Of a stretch of DNA of 64,000 bases, positions 42,901-52,293 are shown in pieces (position 1 is the first letter of the stretch; each line of letters starts with the position of its first letter). Source of the DNA: Candidatus Latescibacterota bacterium (GTDB lineage Bacteria; JAAXHH01). Below the pieces are notes generated by a model that saw only the letters and a program-made list of their open reading frames with translations, made no database searches and was not told the origin of the DNA. The DNA lies in the NCBI GenBank assembly GCA_022823465.1, contig JAJEHX010000033.1:62001-126000 (forward strand). Direction: 5' to 3'. The position numbers and the translations under genes were made by a program.

Positions 42901-43869
42901 ATGGTCCACCACTTCGAACCCGTCCGCTATTACTCCACTATGGGTGCTCATGAACCCGCCTTGCGCGTGAAGGACGGGGATACCGTCATCACCTCTACGG
43001 TCGACGCCCGGGGGAAGGACCGCACGGACACGCCCGTGACGCCCCCCGGCAACCCGCAGACGGGGCCCTTTCACGTCGAAGGCGCCGAACCGGGGGATAC
43101 GCTCGCCGTGCACCTGGACAGGCTGACGCCCAATCGTCCCTTCGGCTGGACCCGGCCGACCGTGGCGCCGAACGTGCTCGACCCCGACTACGTGCGGGAA
43201 ACCGCGGGGGAAATCGGGAGCAGGGACGAGCTCTGCAGGTGGGAGGTGGACCCGGACCGGAGGACGGTCACGCTGGTCGAACCGGACGACACCCGGCTCG
43301 GCCGGCTGACCCTGCCCATGGCGCCCATGACGGGATGTTTCGGCGTCGCGCCGGACAAGGGGCAGGCGATCTCGACGGCCACGTCCGCCAGCCACGGCGG
43401 AAACATGGACTACCGCGGATTCGTGGAAGGAGTCACCGCGTACTTCCCGGTGTTCGCGCCCGGCGCACTGTTTCACATCGGCGACGGCCACGCCGTGCAG
43501 GGAGACGGCGAGATCGTCGGGACCGGCGTGGAAATCTCCTTCGACGTGCAGTTCACCTTTCGCGTGCTCAAGGGAAAGCAAAGCGCCTGGCCCCGAGGAG
43601 AGAACGCTGACTACCTGTTCACGGCGGGCAACGCACGGCCCCTCGACCAGTGTGTCCAGCACGCGACCACGGAGATGCTGCGCTGGCTGCAGGCCGACTA
43701 CGGTCTCGACACCAGGGCGGCCCATACGCTGCTCGGCCAATGCGTCGAGTACGACATGGGGAACGTGTTCGATCCCGCGTATACCATGGTATGCAAGGTC
43801 AGGAAAGACCTGCTCGCGGGACTGGGCATCGACACCCGGTCGGTTCACGCCGAGCTGGCCGAGGCCTGA
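42901..43869 (+). CDS. Acetamidase/formamidase family protein
   Basis: 322-residue cytosolic hydrolase of the FmdA/AmdA family, which hydrolyses small amides to ammonia and acid. I start at ATG 42901 because AGGAG lies 6 nt upstream; the frame is open from 42772. Family landmarks are NPQTGPFHVEGAEPGDTLAV, PMAPMTGCFGVAPDKGQ, SASHGGNMDYR, FHIGDGHAVQGDGEI and a C-terminal GQCVEYDMGNVFDP. Short CAGAC-rich repeats follow the stop (43880-43945). The SDR gene begins about 116 bp later and may be co-transcribed. Confidence 0.9.
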   Translation: MVHHFEPVRYYSTMGAHEPALRVKDGDTVITSTVDARGKDRTDTPVTPPGNPQTGPFHVEGAEPGDTLAVHLDRLTPNRPFGWTRPTVAPNVLDPDYVRETAGEIGSRDELCRWEVDPDRRTVTLVEPDDTRLGRLTLPMAPMTGCFGVAPDKGQAISTATSASHGGNMDYRGFVEGVTAYFPVFAPGALFHIGDGHAVQGDGEIVGTGVEISFDVQFTFRVLKGKQSAWPRGENADYLFTAGNARPLDQCVQHATTEMLRWLQADYGLDTRAAHTLLGQCVEYDMGNVFDPAYTMVCKVRKDLLAGLGIDTRSVHAELAEA

Positions 43870-43985
43870 TCGACTCAGACAGGCACAGACAGGCACAGAC
43901 CAGCCCAGACCGGCCCGGATCGGTCCAGACCCGGTCCAGACTGGCCAGCGCATTCGTTTAAACAACCCGGAAAATGGAGACTGTC

Positions 43986-44735
43986 ATGAACAGACTGGAA
44001 GGACAGGTGGCCTGGATCACCGGCGCGGGTACGGGCATCGGACGCGGCATCGCACGGGCCCTGGCCCGGGAAGGCGCGGACGTAATCCTTTCAAGCAGGC
44101 GGCGCGAGCCCCTGGAGGAAGTCGCCGCGGAAGTGGCGTCCGCCGGGCGCCGCGCGGTTATCGCCCCCCTCGACGTGACCGACCGGGAACAGACAGGCGA
44201 GGCTGTCGCTAAGGCGGCGGAACAGATGGGCGCCGTGTCGATCCTGGTGAACAACGCGGGCGTCAATACGCCCCTGCGCACGGCCACCGAAATGGCGGTG
44301 GAAGACTGGGACCTCGTGGTGGACATCAATCTCACGGGCGCCTTCAACTGCTTTCGCGCGGTCTACGAACAGATGAAGGCCCGGGGCGCGGGCAACGTCA
44401 TTAACGTGGCGTCCATGGCCGGGCGCCAGGTCTCCCTCCTCGGCGGAGCCGCCTATTGCGCGTCCAAGCACGGCATGGTTTCGCTGACCCATTCGATCAA
44501 CCTGGAAGCCGCCGAGTTTGGGCTCCGCGCCTGCGCCATCCTGCCGGGCGAGGTGAAAACACCCATCCTCAAGAACAGACCCCAGCCCGTGTCGGAGAAG
44601 CGCCTGGCCCTGATGCTCACGCCCGAAGACATCGCGGATACGGTCGTTTTCGTCCTCTGCCAGCCCGCCCACGTGGTCATACCCGAAATGTGGGTCATGC
44701 CCGCCTACCAGGTGTCGGCACAACCGCTCCCTTAA
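43986..44735 (+). CDS. Short-chain dehydrogenase/reductase (SDR)
   Basis: 249-residue NAD(P)-dependent oxidoreductase. The cofactor motif TGAGTGIG is at 12-19 and NNAG at 89-92. The catalytic set is S143, Y157 and K161 (YCASK). The C-terminal substrate loop is followed by FVLCQPAHVVIPEMWVMP, typical of classical SDRs. I place the start at ATG 43986, preceded by GGAG; an in-frame ATG at 43974 is also possible. The substrate is unknown. It follows the acetamidase gene on the same strand. Confidence 0.9.
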   Translation: MNRLEGQVAWITGAGTGIGRGIARALAREGADVILSSRRREPLEEVAAEVASAGRRAVIAPLDVTDREQTGEAVAKAAEQMGAVSILVNNAGVNTPLRTATEMAVEDWDLVVDINLTGAFNCFRAVYEQMKARGAGNVINVASMAGRQVSLLGGAAYCASKHGMVSLTHSINLEAAEFGLRACAILPGEVKTPILKNRPQPVSEKRLALMLTPEDIADTVVFVLCQPAHVVIPEMWVMPAYQVSAQPLP

Positions 44736-44794
44736 GGCCGTCGCGCTGCGCGGAGGAGTTCCTCTCCGAGTCGCCCGCCTGTCCGGTTTAGCGA

Positions 44795-44823
44795 TTGACA
44801 GCGACCCGCGGATGGCGTAATTT
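44795..44823 (+). promoter_or_regulatory. Promoter of the activator gene pair
   Basis: TTGACA (44795-44800), exactly 17 bp, then TAATTT (44818-44823), 60 bp before the first activator gene. Confidence 0.65.
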
Positions 44824-44882
44824 CGAGTGGACGCCGAATCGGCCGGGATCCCGCTCACGATGATTGATCGTCGAAGGGCGGC

Positions 44883-46649
44883 ATGTTCGTCGCAGGCTGG
44901 CATGTCGCCGCCGTGTCTGAAGCAGCGTCCCGGCACGAGACCGCGTCATCCGGTTCCGCGCCTTCCGATCCCGCGCCTTCTGATCCCTATACCATGAACA
45001 GTCCGACAGAATCCGCCATCCTGCTGGCCGAAGGTTCCTCCCGCGGACGGGACGAGAAACACTACGGCCTGACCCAGCGCGGTCACCGGGTGATCGCCGT
45101 GGAAACCAGCGACCAGGCGCTCAACGTCCTGGCCGCGGAACCCACGAGCGTCATCATCTCGGACCTGCGCGCGCCGGGAATAGACGGGCTGCGGCTGATG
45201 AGCGTCGCCCTCGGCAGGAATCCCGAGGTCGGCGTCATCCTGATGATGGAACCCGGTTCCATGGGCCTGGCCGTCGCCGCCATGAAGGAGGGGGCGTACG
45301 ACGTACTTGAAAAACCGGTCTACGTGGAGAAGCTCGCGGCGGAGATCGAAAAGATCCTGGACCGGCAGCGCATCGTGCAGGAAAACCAGAAGCTGATGCA
45401 CCAGCTGGACACCCGCTATGGATTCGAGAACATCGTGGGGCGGTCCGCTTCCATGCAACGCATCCGGGAGCAGATTCTCCAGATCGCCGACACCCAGTCT
45501 ACGGTGCTGATCTTCGGCGAGAGCGGCACGGGCAAGGAACTGGTGGCCCACGCCCTGCACCAGGCCAGTTCCCGCCGGGACAGGTCCTTCGTGCCGGTCT
45601 TTTGCAACGCCCTCTCGGAAGGGGTGATCGAAAGCGAACTGTTCGGTCACGAGAGAGGAGCCTTCACGAACGCCGTCAAGACCTACAAGGGCCGGTTCGA
45701 ACTGGCCGACGGAGGCACGCTTTTTCTCGACGAGGTGGGCGAACTGGCTCCGTCCACGCAGGTTAAACTGCTTCGGGTCCTCCAGGAGCGCAAATTCCAG
45801 CGGGTGGGCAGCGGAGACTGGCTGCAGACGGACACCAGGGTCATCGCGGCGACGAACCGCGACCTGGAAGCCGAGATCGAGAAGGGACGCTTCCGGGAAG
45901 ACCTCTATTACCGGCTCCGCGTGGTGACTCTTTCCCTCCCGCCCCTGCGAGACCGGAAAGAGGATCTTCCCCTGCTGATCGACCACTGCATCCGCCGGTT
46001 CGGCGAACGGGAGAAGAAGCCGATCGAGCGCATCGACCCGCGGGCACTGGAGTTGCTCTCGACCTACCACTGGCCGGGCAACGTCCGCCAGCTGGAGAAC
46101 TGTATCGAGGGCATGATCGTCATGGGAACGGGGGAAGCCCTGACCGTGGCGGACGTCCCGGAGTTCATACGGCACACCCAGCCGGAATCCGCGGCGGTCC
46201 CGCTGAACGGCGGTCCGGAACGCCAGGAAGACCTGTCGCCGGACTTCATCCGGTACCTCGGCCTGAAGATCGCCGAACAACGCAACGTGCCCATACGGAG
46301 CATCACCGACGGCGCGCTGGCCTTACTGGCCTCTGTCGACTGGTCCGAAGACGGCGGATCGCTGCGCCGCTGCCTGGAAACCATGGTGTTGCTCGCCGAC
46401 GGACCCGACCTGGACGTGGAGGACATCCCGGCGGAGTTTCTGCCCCACCGGTCCGAGAAATCCGGCCCGGACGACGAGGATGAAGACGGCGTTGACATCC
46501 GGGTCGGCATGTCGATGAAGGAAAGCGAACGCAGGCTGATCGCCGCGACCCTGGCCGCGTGCGGGCAGAACAAGGCGCGGACGGCCCGGGTACTGAAGAT
46601 CGGTCAGCGTACCCTCTTTCGGAAAATCAAGACCTATCACCTGGAGTAG
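44883..46649 (+). CDS. Sigma-54-type response regulator (NtrC family), GAFTNA loop
   Basis: 588-residue regulator. A low-complexity N-terminus (SAPSDPAPSDP) comes first, then a receiver domain (about 40-155) with phospho-acceptor aspartate in IISDLRAPG. The AAA+ domain (about 180-410) has FGESGTGKE (Walker A) and ESELFGHERGAFTNA, where the normally conserved GAFTGA loop reads G259-A-F-T-N263-A. LFLDEVGEL (Walker B), an arginine finger-region LPPLRDRKEDLP and the WPGNVRQL helix follow. The Fis-type helix-turn-helix ends the protein (KARTARVLKIGQRTLFRKIK). AAGGGC precedes ATG 44883; ATG 44994 is an alternative. Its partner sits directly downstream. No sensor kinase is in the window. Confidence 0.9.
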   Translation: MFVAGWHVAAVSEAASRHETASSGSAPSDPAPSDPYTMNSPTESAILLAEGSSRGRDEKHYGLTQRGHRVIAVETSDQALNVLAAEPTSVIISDLRAPGIDGLRLMSVALGRNPEVGVILMMEPGSMGLAVAAMKEGAYDVLEKPVYVEKLAAEIEKILDRQRIVQENQKLMHQLDTRYGFENIVGRSASMQRIREQILQIADTQSTVLIFGESGTGKELVAHALHQASSRRDRSFVPVFCNALSEGVIESELFGHERGAFTNAVKTYKGRFELADGGTLFLDEVGELAPSTQVKLLRVLQERKFQRVGSGDWLQTDTRVIAATNRDLEAEIEKGRFREDLYYRLRVVTLSLPPLRDRKEDLPLLIDHCIRRFGEREKKPIERIDPRALELLSTYHWPGNVRQLENCIEGMIVMGTGEALTVADVPEFIRHTQPESAAVPLNGGPERQEDLSPDFIRYLGLKIAEQRNVPIRSITDGALALLASVDWSEDGGSLRRCLETMVLLADGPDLDVEDIPAEFLPHRSEKSGPDDEDEDGVDIRVGMSMKESERRLIAATLAACGQNKARTARVLKIGQRTLFRKIKTYHLE

Positions 46650-46652
46650 CGT

Positions 46653-48284
46653 TTGCCAACGAGTCCCGGAGTGGAAGAGCGGACGATTCTCGTCGTGGAC
46701 GGCGAAACGGACAGCCGGCGTCACGCGGTGCGCATCCTGCGGGACGCGGGATACGACGTTCGGGAGACCGGTGTCGCGGCCGAAGCGCTGAGCGAGATGC
46801 GGAAGGATCCGCCCGACGCCGTCCTCGTCGATCTCGCCCTGAACGACTCGGATCCCGAGCGGCTGATACGCACCATGTCGGGAAAACATCCCGATACCGA
46901 CATCATCCTCACCACGCGGCAGCGCCAGCCTCCCAGGCAGTACCGGCTGCTCGACGTCGGCGACTATATCGAGAAACCCGTCGACGCCGAAGAACTGCTG
47001 ACGAAGATGCGCATGCTGGACATCCGCCGGGAGTTTCACCAGCGGTTCCAGCTCGTGGGCAGGGACGAGCGTTTCATCGCCGCCATGGAGTCGGTGCTCC
47101 AGGTGGCGCCCACGGGCATCCAGGTCCTGCTCACCGGTGAGAGCGGCACTGGCAAGGAAGGGTTTTCCCGGGCGATCCACCACTACAGCGACCGGCGGGA
47201 CGGGCCCTTCATTCCGATCAACTGCGGCGCCATCGCCGAAGGCGTGCTGGAAAGCGAACTGTTCGGCCACGAAAGAGGCGCCTTCACGGACGCCAAGGGC
47301 CAGCGGAAGGGCTACTTCGAACAGGCGGACGGCGGCACGCTGCTCCTCGACGAGATCGGCGAGATGCCCCGCGGCACCCAGGTTAAACTGCTGCGCGTCC
47401 TGGAGCAGCAGGAGTTCATCCGGGTCGGCGGATCGACGCCGGTGAAGACCGACGTCCGCCTGATCGCGTCGACCAACCGGGATCTCGCGGGAGAAATACG
47501 CGACGGCACGTTCCGCCAGGATCTGTACTACCGGCTCAACGCCGTGCATATCCATCTGCCGGCCCTGCGGGAACGCCGCGAAGACATTCCCAGGCTGATC
47601 AGCCATTTCATCCGCGAGGCCGGGGAAAAGCGCGGCGCGTCTCTCCCCGTCTTCACGGAGGAAGCCCTGGCGGCCCTCACGGACTACGCATGGCCAGGCA
47701 ACATCCGGGAACTGCGAAACCTTGTCGAAAGGCTGATGGTCACCTCCGGCAAGTCCCGGATCGACGCGGACGACCTGCCGGACAGCATCTATACGCCGCC
47801 CGTGTCGAACCGCGCCCTGCCCGTCCCGCAGAACCGGAACCCGGAGGACATGGACCGGGAGATGTTCTACAAGATCCTCTGGCAGATCCTTACCGCCATC
47901 CAGGAGCTCCCGTCCAAGATCGTAACCGCCTTCGGCGGCGGCCATCCCGGCCAACTCCCCGAACGCTTTGAGCTGCCACCCTCCGCGGAGGCGGCGCAGG
48001 GACTCGTGCCTCCCGCCGCGGAAGGTGGGCAGAACCAGGGTGGGCAGCGCCTCGGGCCCTCCGTAGTGGAGCAGGATCAGGGTACCGAATCCCTCGCCGT
48101 GGCGGTACCGGGCGATGACGACCTGGACCGGTTGCGCACGATGGGCGACTGGGAGCGGGAAGCCATACGGCGCGCCCTCGAACGCAACGGCGGGCACCGG
48201 GGCAGGGCCGCCCGTGAACTCGGTATCAGCGAGCGGTCCATCTACCGCAAGATCAGGGACTACGGACTGGACGACTATGCCTGA
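46653..48284 (+). CDS. Sigma-54-type response regulator (NtrC family), GAFTDA loop
   Basis: 543-residue paralogue of the upstream regulator, starting at TTG 46653, 3 bp after its stop. A receiver domain (about 10-125, VLVDLALNDSDP) is followed by an AAA+ domain with TGESGTGKE and ESELFGHERGAFTDA, the loop reading G209-A-F-T-D213-A. LLLDEIGEM and a TNRDLAGEIRDG sensor region follow. The linker to the C-terminal HTH is long and low complexity (about 395-505, repeated G, Q, E). The Fis-type helix-turn-helix is GHRGRAARELGISERSIYRKIR. Adjacent homologous activators suggest a duplication and may form mixed oligomers. No rpoN lies in the window. Confidence 0.9.
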   Translation: MPTSPGVEERTILVVDGETDSRRHAVRILRDAGYDVRETGVAAEALSEMRKDPPDAVLVDLALNDSDPERLIRTMSGKHPDTDIILTTRQRQPPRQYRLLDVGDYIEKPVDAEELLTKMRMLDIRREFHQRFQLVGRDERFIAAMESVLQVAPTGIQVLLTGESGTGKEGFSRAIHHYSDRRDGPFIPINCGAIAEGVLESELFGHERGAFTDAKGQRKGYFEQADGGTLLLDEIGEMPRGTQVKLLRVLEQQEFIRVGGSTPVKTDVRLIASTNRDLAGEIRDGTFRQDLYYRLNAVHIHLPALRERREDIPRLISHFIREAGEKRGASLPVFTEEALAALTDYAWPGNIRELRNLVERLMVTSGKSRIDADDLPDSIYTPPVSNRALPVPQNRNPEDMDREMFYKILWQILTAIQELPSKIVTAFGGGHPGQLPERFELPPSAEAAQGLVPPAAEGGQNQGGQRLGPSVVEQDQGTESLAVAVPGDDDLDRLRTMGDWEREAIRRALERNGGHRGRAARELGISERSIYRKIRDYGLDDYA

Positions 48285-48314
48285 TCGTCTCCCTGATCGG
48301 CCAGGCGAAAATGC

Positions 48315-48344
48315 TTGACAAGTCCCTCCCGAAATGCCCAATTT
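48315..48344 (+). promoter_or_regulatory. Possible promoter of the thioredoxin gene
   Basis: TTGACA (48315-48320), an 18-bp spacer and CAATTT (48339-48344), 46 bp before the start codon. The -10 is weak. The TTG of this -35 also opens a spurious longer reading frame for the gene. Confidence 0.45.
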
Positions 48345-48389
48345 GGCTGGGAGCGATTTAATCCAATAACTGTGAAAGGAGCAGCGAAA

Positions 48390-48713
48390 GTGGGACAACC
48401 AACACCGATCACGGACGATCAGTTCGAGTCCGAGGTAATTAACAGCAACACGCCTGTTCTGGTCGATTTCTGGGCGGAGTGGTGCGGGCCCTGCAAGGCC
48501 GTCGCCCCCACCCTGGAAGAGCTTGCGGGCGACTACGACGGGCGCCTGAAAGTCGTCAAGGTCGACGTGGACGAAAACCGCGAAGCGGCCACCCGTTTCG
48601 GCATCAGGAGCATACCGAGCCTGTTGATATTCAAGGACGGCGCCGAGGTGGACCGCATCATCGGCGCGCTCCCAAAGCAGCAACTCGCCGAAAAAATCGA
48701 TGGCCATCTGTAA
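48390..48713 (+). CDS. trxA: Thioredoxin
   Basis: 107-residue thioredoxin with the active site WCGPC (C32, C35) after VDFWAE. The cis-proline IRSIPSLLIF lies opposite the active site, and the KDGAEVDRIIGAL strand-helix is standard. The start is GTG 48390, with AAAGGAG 8 nt upstream; this gives the normal family length, whereas the longer frame from 48315 adds a non-conserved leader. Its stop is followed by degenerate GCGGCCATACGG repeats and then a strong terminator. It acts as a cytosolic disulfide reductase. Confidence 0.93.
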   Translation: MGQPTPITDDQFESEVINSNTPVLVDFWAEWCGPCKAVAPTLEELAGDYDGRLKVVKVDVDENREAATRFGIRSIPSLLIFKDGAEVDRIIGALPKQQLAEKIDGHL

Positions 48714-48821
48714 GCGGACCAGGCGCGGCCATACGGGCCAGACGGACCATACGCGGCCATACGGACCGGGCACGGCCTGGCAGGCCGCGCGGACCTATTA
48801 GCGCGGAACGGGATTTACACG

Positions 48822-48859
48822 AAAACCGGGAAGGCTGACCACTGCTCTCCCGGTTTTTT
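48822..48859 (+). terminator. Intrinsic terminator after thioredoxin
   Basis: AAAACCGGGA (48822-48831) pairs with TCCCGGTTTT (48848-48857) across a 16-nt loop, and the T run extends to six (48854-48859). It ends transcription from the thioredoxin promoter before ftsY. Confidence 0.85.
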
Positions 48860-48906
48860 GTATGTGATCCGATGCCGGGAGAACGAAAGGCACCAGGGGA
48901 CGGGAC

Positions 48907-49818
48907 ATGCTGGGTGTTGTACGCAGACTGAAGGACGGGTTGGCCAGGACGCGGGACGGACTGGTGCGCAGGATCGACCAGGCCGTGGGACGATACGACC
49001 GCATCGACGAGGACCTGCTGGAGGAAATCGAATCCATTCTCCTGCAGACCGATGTGGGCATGGAAACCACCATGCGGATCATCGACGGTCTCCGGGACCG
49101 GGCGGTCGACCGGCGGACCCGGAATCCCCAGGATCTCATGGGGCTGCTCCGAGAAGAGATGGCGGGTATCCTGGGCGACGCACCGGCCCCGGAACCGGCC
49201 GGCCGGCCCCACGTCATCATGATCGTGGGCGTCAACGGGACGGGCAAGACGACGACCGCCGGCAAGATGGCGGCCCGTTATGCCGCGGAGGGCAAGAAAG
49301 TCCTGCTGGCCGCGGCCGATACCTTCCGCGCGGCGGCCATAGACCAGCTGGAAGTCTGGGCGCGCCGCGCCCATGCCGATATCATCCGGCACCAGGATGG
49401 TTCCGATCCTTCGGCCGTGGTCTTCGACGCGATGCAGGCCGCCCTCGCCCGGAAGACGGATGTCGTGATCATCGATACGGCGGGCCGGTTGCACACCAAG
49501 GACAACCTGATGGAAGAACTGAAGAAGATCAAGCGCACCCTGGGCAAGCAACTGGACGGCGCGCCCCACGAGGTGCTGCTCGTCCTCGACGGGACGACGG
49601 GCCAGAACGCGCTTTCCCAGGCCCGCGTCTTCAGCGAAGCCCTGGGGGGACTGACGGGCATCGCGCTGACGAAGCTGGACGGGACCGCCCGGGGCGGGAT
49701 CGTGTTCGCCATCGGCGTCCAGCTGGCCATCCCGGTTAAACTCATCGGCGTGGGCGAAAGCATCGAGGATCTGCAGGACTTCGACGCCCCTGCCTTCGTG
49801 GAAGCCCTCTTCGACTGA
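48907..49818 (+). CDS. ftsY: Signal recognition particle receptor FtsY
   Basis: 303-residue SRP receptor GTPase that docks the ribosome-SRP complex at the membrane. The N domain (about 1-95) and G domain follow without the long acidic A domain found in some FtsY proteins. The G1 motif is GVNGTGKTT (108-116). Further motifs are DTFRAAAIDQLEVW, DTAGRLHTKDNLMEEL, TKLDGTARGG and LIGVGESIEDLQDF at the C-terminus. The length is compact but normal for A-domain-less members. It starts after the thioredoxin terminator. Confidence 0.96.
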   Translation: MLGVVRRLKDGLARTRDGLVRRIDQAVGRYDRIDEDLLEEIESILLQTDVGMETTMRIIDGLRDRAVDRRTRNPQDLMGLLREEMAGILGDAPAPEPAGRPHVIMIVGVNGTGKTTTAGKMAARYAAEGKKVLLAAADTFRAAAIDQLEVWARRAHADIIRHQDGSDPSAVVFDAMQAALARKTDVVIIDTAGRLHTKDNLMEELKKIKRTLGKQLDGAPHEVLLVLDGTTGQNALSQARVFSEALGGLTGIALTKLDGTARGGIVFAIGVQLAIPVKLIGVGESIEDLQDFDAPAFVEALFD

Positions 49819-49834
49819 CACCCTGGAGCATATC

Positions 49835-51070
49835 ATGCCCCGACTCGCCATAAACGGAGCCGAACCGGTTCGGACGGAACCCTTCCCCGCCTGGCCCATG
49901 GACCTGGAGGAAAGCGCGCGGGCCGCCGCCGAGACCGTGCGGTCGGGACAGTGGGGAAGCATCCAGGGCGAGAAAGTACGCGGCCTGGAAAGGCGTTTTG
50001 CCGCGTTTCAAGATGCCGCCCACGGCATCGCCGTAAGCAATGGCACCACGGCGCTGTGCCTCGCCCTGCAGGCGGTCGGCATCGAACCCGGCGACGAGGT
50101 CATCGTACCGGCCTATACGTTCATCGCGTCGGCCAGTTCGATCGTGATGTCAAACGCCGTGCCCGTGTTCGTCGACATCGATCCCGATACCTACAACCTG
50201 GATCCCGGCCGGGTCGAGCAGGCGATAACGCCGCGGACCAGGGCCGTGGTGGCGGTACACTTCGCGGGGCTGCCCGCGGACATGGACCGCCTCGGAGAAA
50301 TCGCAGCAAGACACGGCCTGGCCGTAATCGAAGACGCGGCACAGGCCCACTGCGCGCGTTGGGGAGGCCGGGGCGTGGGCGGTCTCGGCGCGATGGGGGC
50401 CTTCAGCTTCCAGTCATCCAAGAACCTGAACGCCGGCGAGGGGGGCATCATGCTCACCAACGACGACGGCCTGGCGGCGGCCGCGCGGTCCCTCGCCGAC
50501 TGCGGGCACGTCGCTCCGGGACCCCGGTACAACCACTACCGCGTGGCCGGCAACAACCGGATGACCGAAGTCCAGGGCGCGCTGCTCCTGGTGCAGATGG
50601 AGCGCCTGGAGGCGCGTGCGGAACGGCGCCACGACAACGGCGAGTACCTGACCGAACGTCTCGGGGCCCTTGACGGCATCGTACCGGTGTCCAGGCCCGC
50701 GAAGGCCGACCGCCATGCGCGTCATATCTACATGTTCAAGTACAGCGACGAAGCCTTCGGAGGGATCCCGAAGACCAGGTTCATCGAGGCGCTGCGCGCC
50801 GAGGGGATTCCCGCCAGTCCCGGCTATTCCATTCCTCTCTACAATCAGCCGGTGTTCAGGGAACGCAACTACGGCATCTACCAGAGTCAGGCGCTGTCGG
50901 CCGTTGACTACGACGGGATGCATCTGCCTGTAACGGAGCGGGCCTGTTACTCGGAGGCGGTCTGGTTCACGCAGAACGTGATGCTGGGCAGCCGGGGAGA
51001 CATGGACGATATCGTCCGGGCCGTCGCAAAGATCGGGGATCACCGCGACGAGTTACGGGAGACCGGTTAG
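49835..51070 (+). CDS. DegT/DnrJ/EryC1/StrS-family aminotransferase
   Basis: 411-residue PLP-dependent sugar aminotransferase or dehydratase. The PLP-lysine is K196 in FSFQSSKNLNAGEGG. Other landmarks are VSNGTTALCLALQAVGI, VIVPAYTFIASASSI, DIDPDTYNLDP and IEDAAQAHCARWGG. It may make an amino sugar for a surface glycan, but no dTDP-sugar genes are near, so the substrate is open. GGAG precedes the ATG 6 nt upstream. It lies 16 bp after ftsY. Confidence 0.9.
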   Translation: MPRLAINGAEPVRTEPFPAWPMDLEESARAAAETVRSGQWGSIQGEKVRGLERRFAAFQDAAHGIAVSNGTTALCLALQAVGIEPGDEVIVPAYTFIASASSIVMSNAVPVFVDIDPDTYNLDPGRVEQAITPRTRAVVAVHFAGLPADMDRLGEIAARHGLAVIEDAAQAHCARWGGRGVGGLGAMGAFSFQSSKNLNAGEGGIMLTNDDGLAAAARSLADCGHVAPGPRYNHYRVAGNNRMTEVQGALLLVQMERLEARAERRHDNGEYLTERLGALDGIVPVSRPAKADRHARHIYMFKYSDEAFGGIPKTRFIEALRAEGIPASPGYSIPLYNQPVFRERNYGIYQSQALSAVDYDGMHLPVTERACYSEAVWFTQNVMLGSRGDMDDIVRAVAKIGDHRDELRETG

Positions 51071-51156
51071 ACGCGCCGGCGCGCTGCCTGGCCGCGGGAA
51101 TTCTCTACCAGTGTGCGTGCCGACTGCCGATGCGCGCATCGGCCATGGGCGACAGC

Positions 51157-52272
51157 CTACCGTCGCGCACCGCTCCCCGTTCCCGCCGCCTCCTCCACCG
51201 TGGAAAGCAGGTGGGCCGGCTTGCCGCCGGAACGCCGGAACTCGATCAACTCGGCCATGATGCTGACCGCGATCTCCTCGGGGGTATCGGCCTGAATCTC
51301 CATGCCGATCGGCGCGTGCACCTGGTCCAGCAGGTGCCGGGGCACGCCTTTTTCTTCCAGGTTCTTCCACATCAGGGCGATCTTTCGCCGGCTTCCGATC
51401 ATGCCGATGTATGCGGCGTCGGTCCACACCGCCTGCTCGATGACGGGCTGATCCCACTGGTGGCCCCGGGTCACGGCGACCAGGTAGGACGAGCCGTCGA
51501 TGGGCAGCTTGCCCACGACCTCGTCGAAGGCGTCCACGACGACCTCGTCCGCCTCGGGAAACCGTTCATGGTTCGCGAAGGCCGGCCGGTCGTCCACCAC
51601 GATGATTCGGAACCCCACGGTATGGGCGATCCGGGCAATGGCCCTGGCGACGTGGCCGCCGCCGAAGAGGAACAGTTGCGGCGCCGGCCAGATGGACTCC
51701 ATGAAGATCCGGGTCTCCACCCCTTCGTGCTCCAGCGTGACCACCCGCAGCAGGTTTTCGGTGATTTCGGTATCTGAATCCAGCCTGATCCGGTCGTCCA
51801 GGGCGGGGTCTCCCAGCGTACCGATGGTTTCTCCGGACCCCGTGACCAGCATTTTAGCGCCTTCTTTGCCGGCCCGGCCCGACACCAGCGTGGCGAGCAG
51901 ACCGATACCCCGCGTGTCGTGGAGCCGGCGGATCGCCTCGAAGACCTCCTGCATGGGGCCCGCCTTGATCGGTTCCGTGAAGATCTCCACGTTGCCGCCG
52001 CAGTTCAGGCCCTCGTCGCCGGCGTGTTTCTCGGTCAGAATGAAGTGCTGCAGCCGGGGCGCCGCCCGGTCCATCACCTCGCGCGCCTCGGCCCAGACAT
52101 CGGCTTCCAGGCATCCTCCGCCCACCGTGCCGGTGAACGTGCCGTCGCGCTTGACGAGCATTTTAGCCTTCTTGCTCATCGGCAGCGATCCCTTGCTCGA
52201 TACGATGGTGGAAAGCGCCGCCCCTTCCCCCCGAGACAGAATTTCCACGACTTCGTCGAATACTTCTTTCAT
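51157..52272 (-). CDS. XdhC/CoxI-family protein
   Basis: 371-residue protein of the XdhC family, which inserts or sulfurates the molybdenum cofactor of xanthine dehydrogenase or CO dehydrogenase-like enzymes. The N-terminal XdhC_CoxI domain has STIVSSKGSLPMSKKAKMLV and TVGGGCLEADVW. The C-terminal Rossmann domain starts LFLFGGGHVARAIARIA, followed by VVDDRPAFANHERFPEAD, an AVTRGHQWDQPVIE segment and AYIGMIGSRRK. No molybdoenzyme subunit is in the window, so the client enzyme is elsewhere. It lies last in a minus-strand group with ErpA, Mrp and JAMM genes. Confidence 0.9.
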   Translation of the reverse strand: MKEVFDEVVEILSRGEGAALSTIVSSKGSLPMSKKAKMLVKRDGTFTGTVGGGCLEADVWAEAREVMDRAAPRLQHFILTEKHAGDEGLNCGGNVEIFTEPIKAGPMQEVFEAIRRLHDTRGIGLLATLVSGRAGKEGAKMLVTGSGETIGTLGDPALDDRIRLDSDTEITENLLRVVTLEHEGVETRIFMESIWPAPQLFLFGGGHVARAIARIAHTVGFRIIVVDDRPAFANHERFPEADEVVVDAFDEVVGKLPIDGSSYLVAVTRGHQWDQPVIEQAVWTDAAYIGMIGSRRKIALMWKNLEEKGVPRHLLDQVHAPIGMEIQADTPEEIAVSIMAELIEFRRSGGKPAHLLSTVEEAAGTGSGARR

Positions 52273-52293
52273 AGGCCTGTCCCCGCTGCGGGA

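Noticed and set aside
46323-48773. 816-codon minus-strand open frame
   Set aside because: It is antisense to two activators with full motif sets and thioredoxin; the translation has no recognisable domain and reflects GC-rich codon bias.
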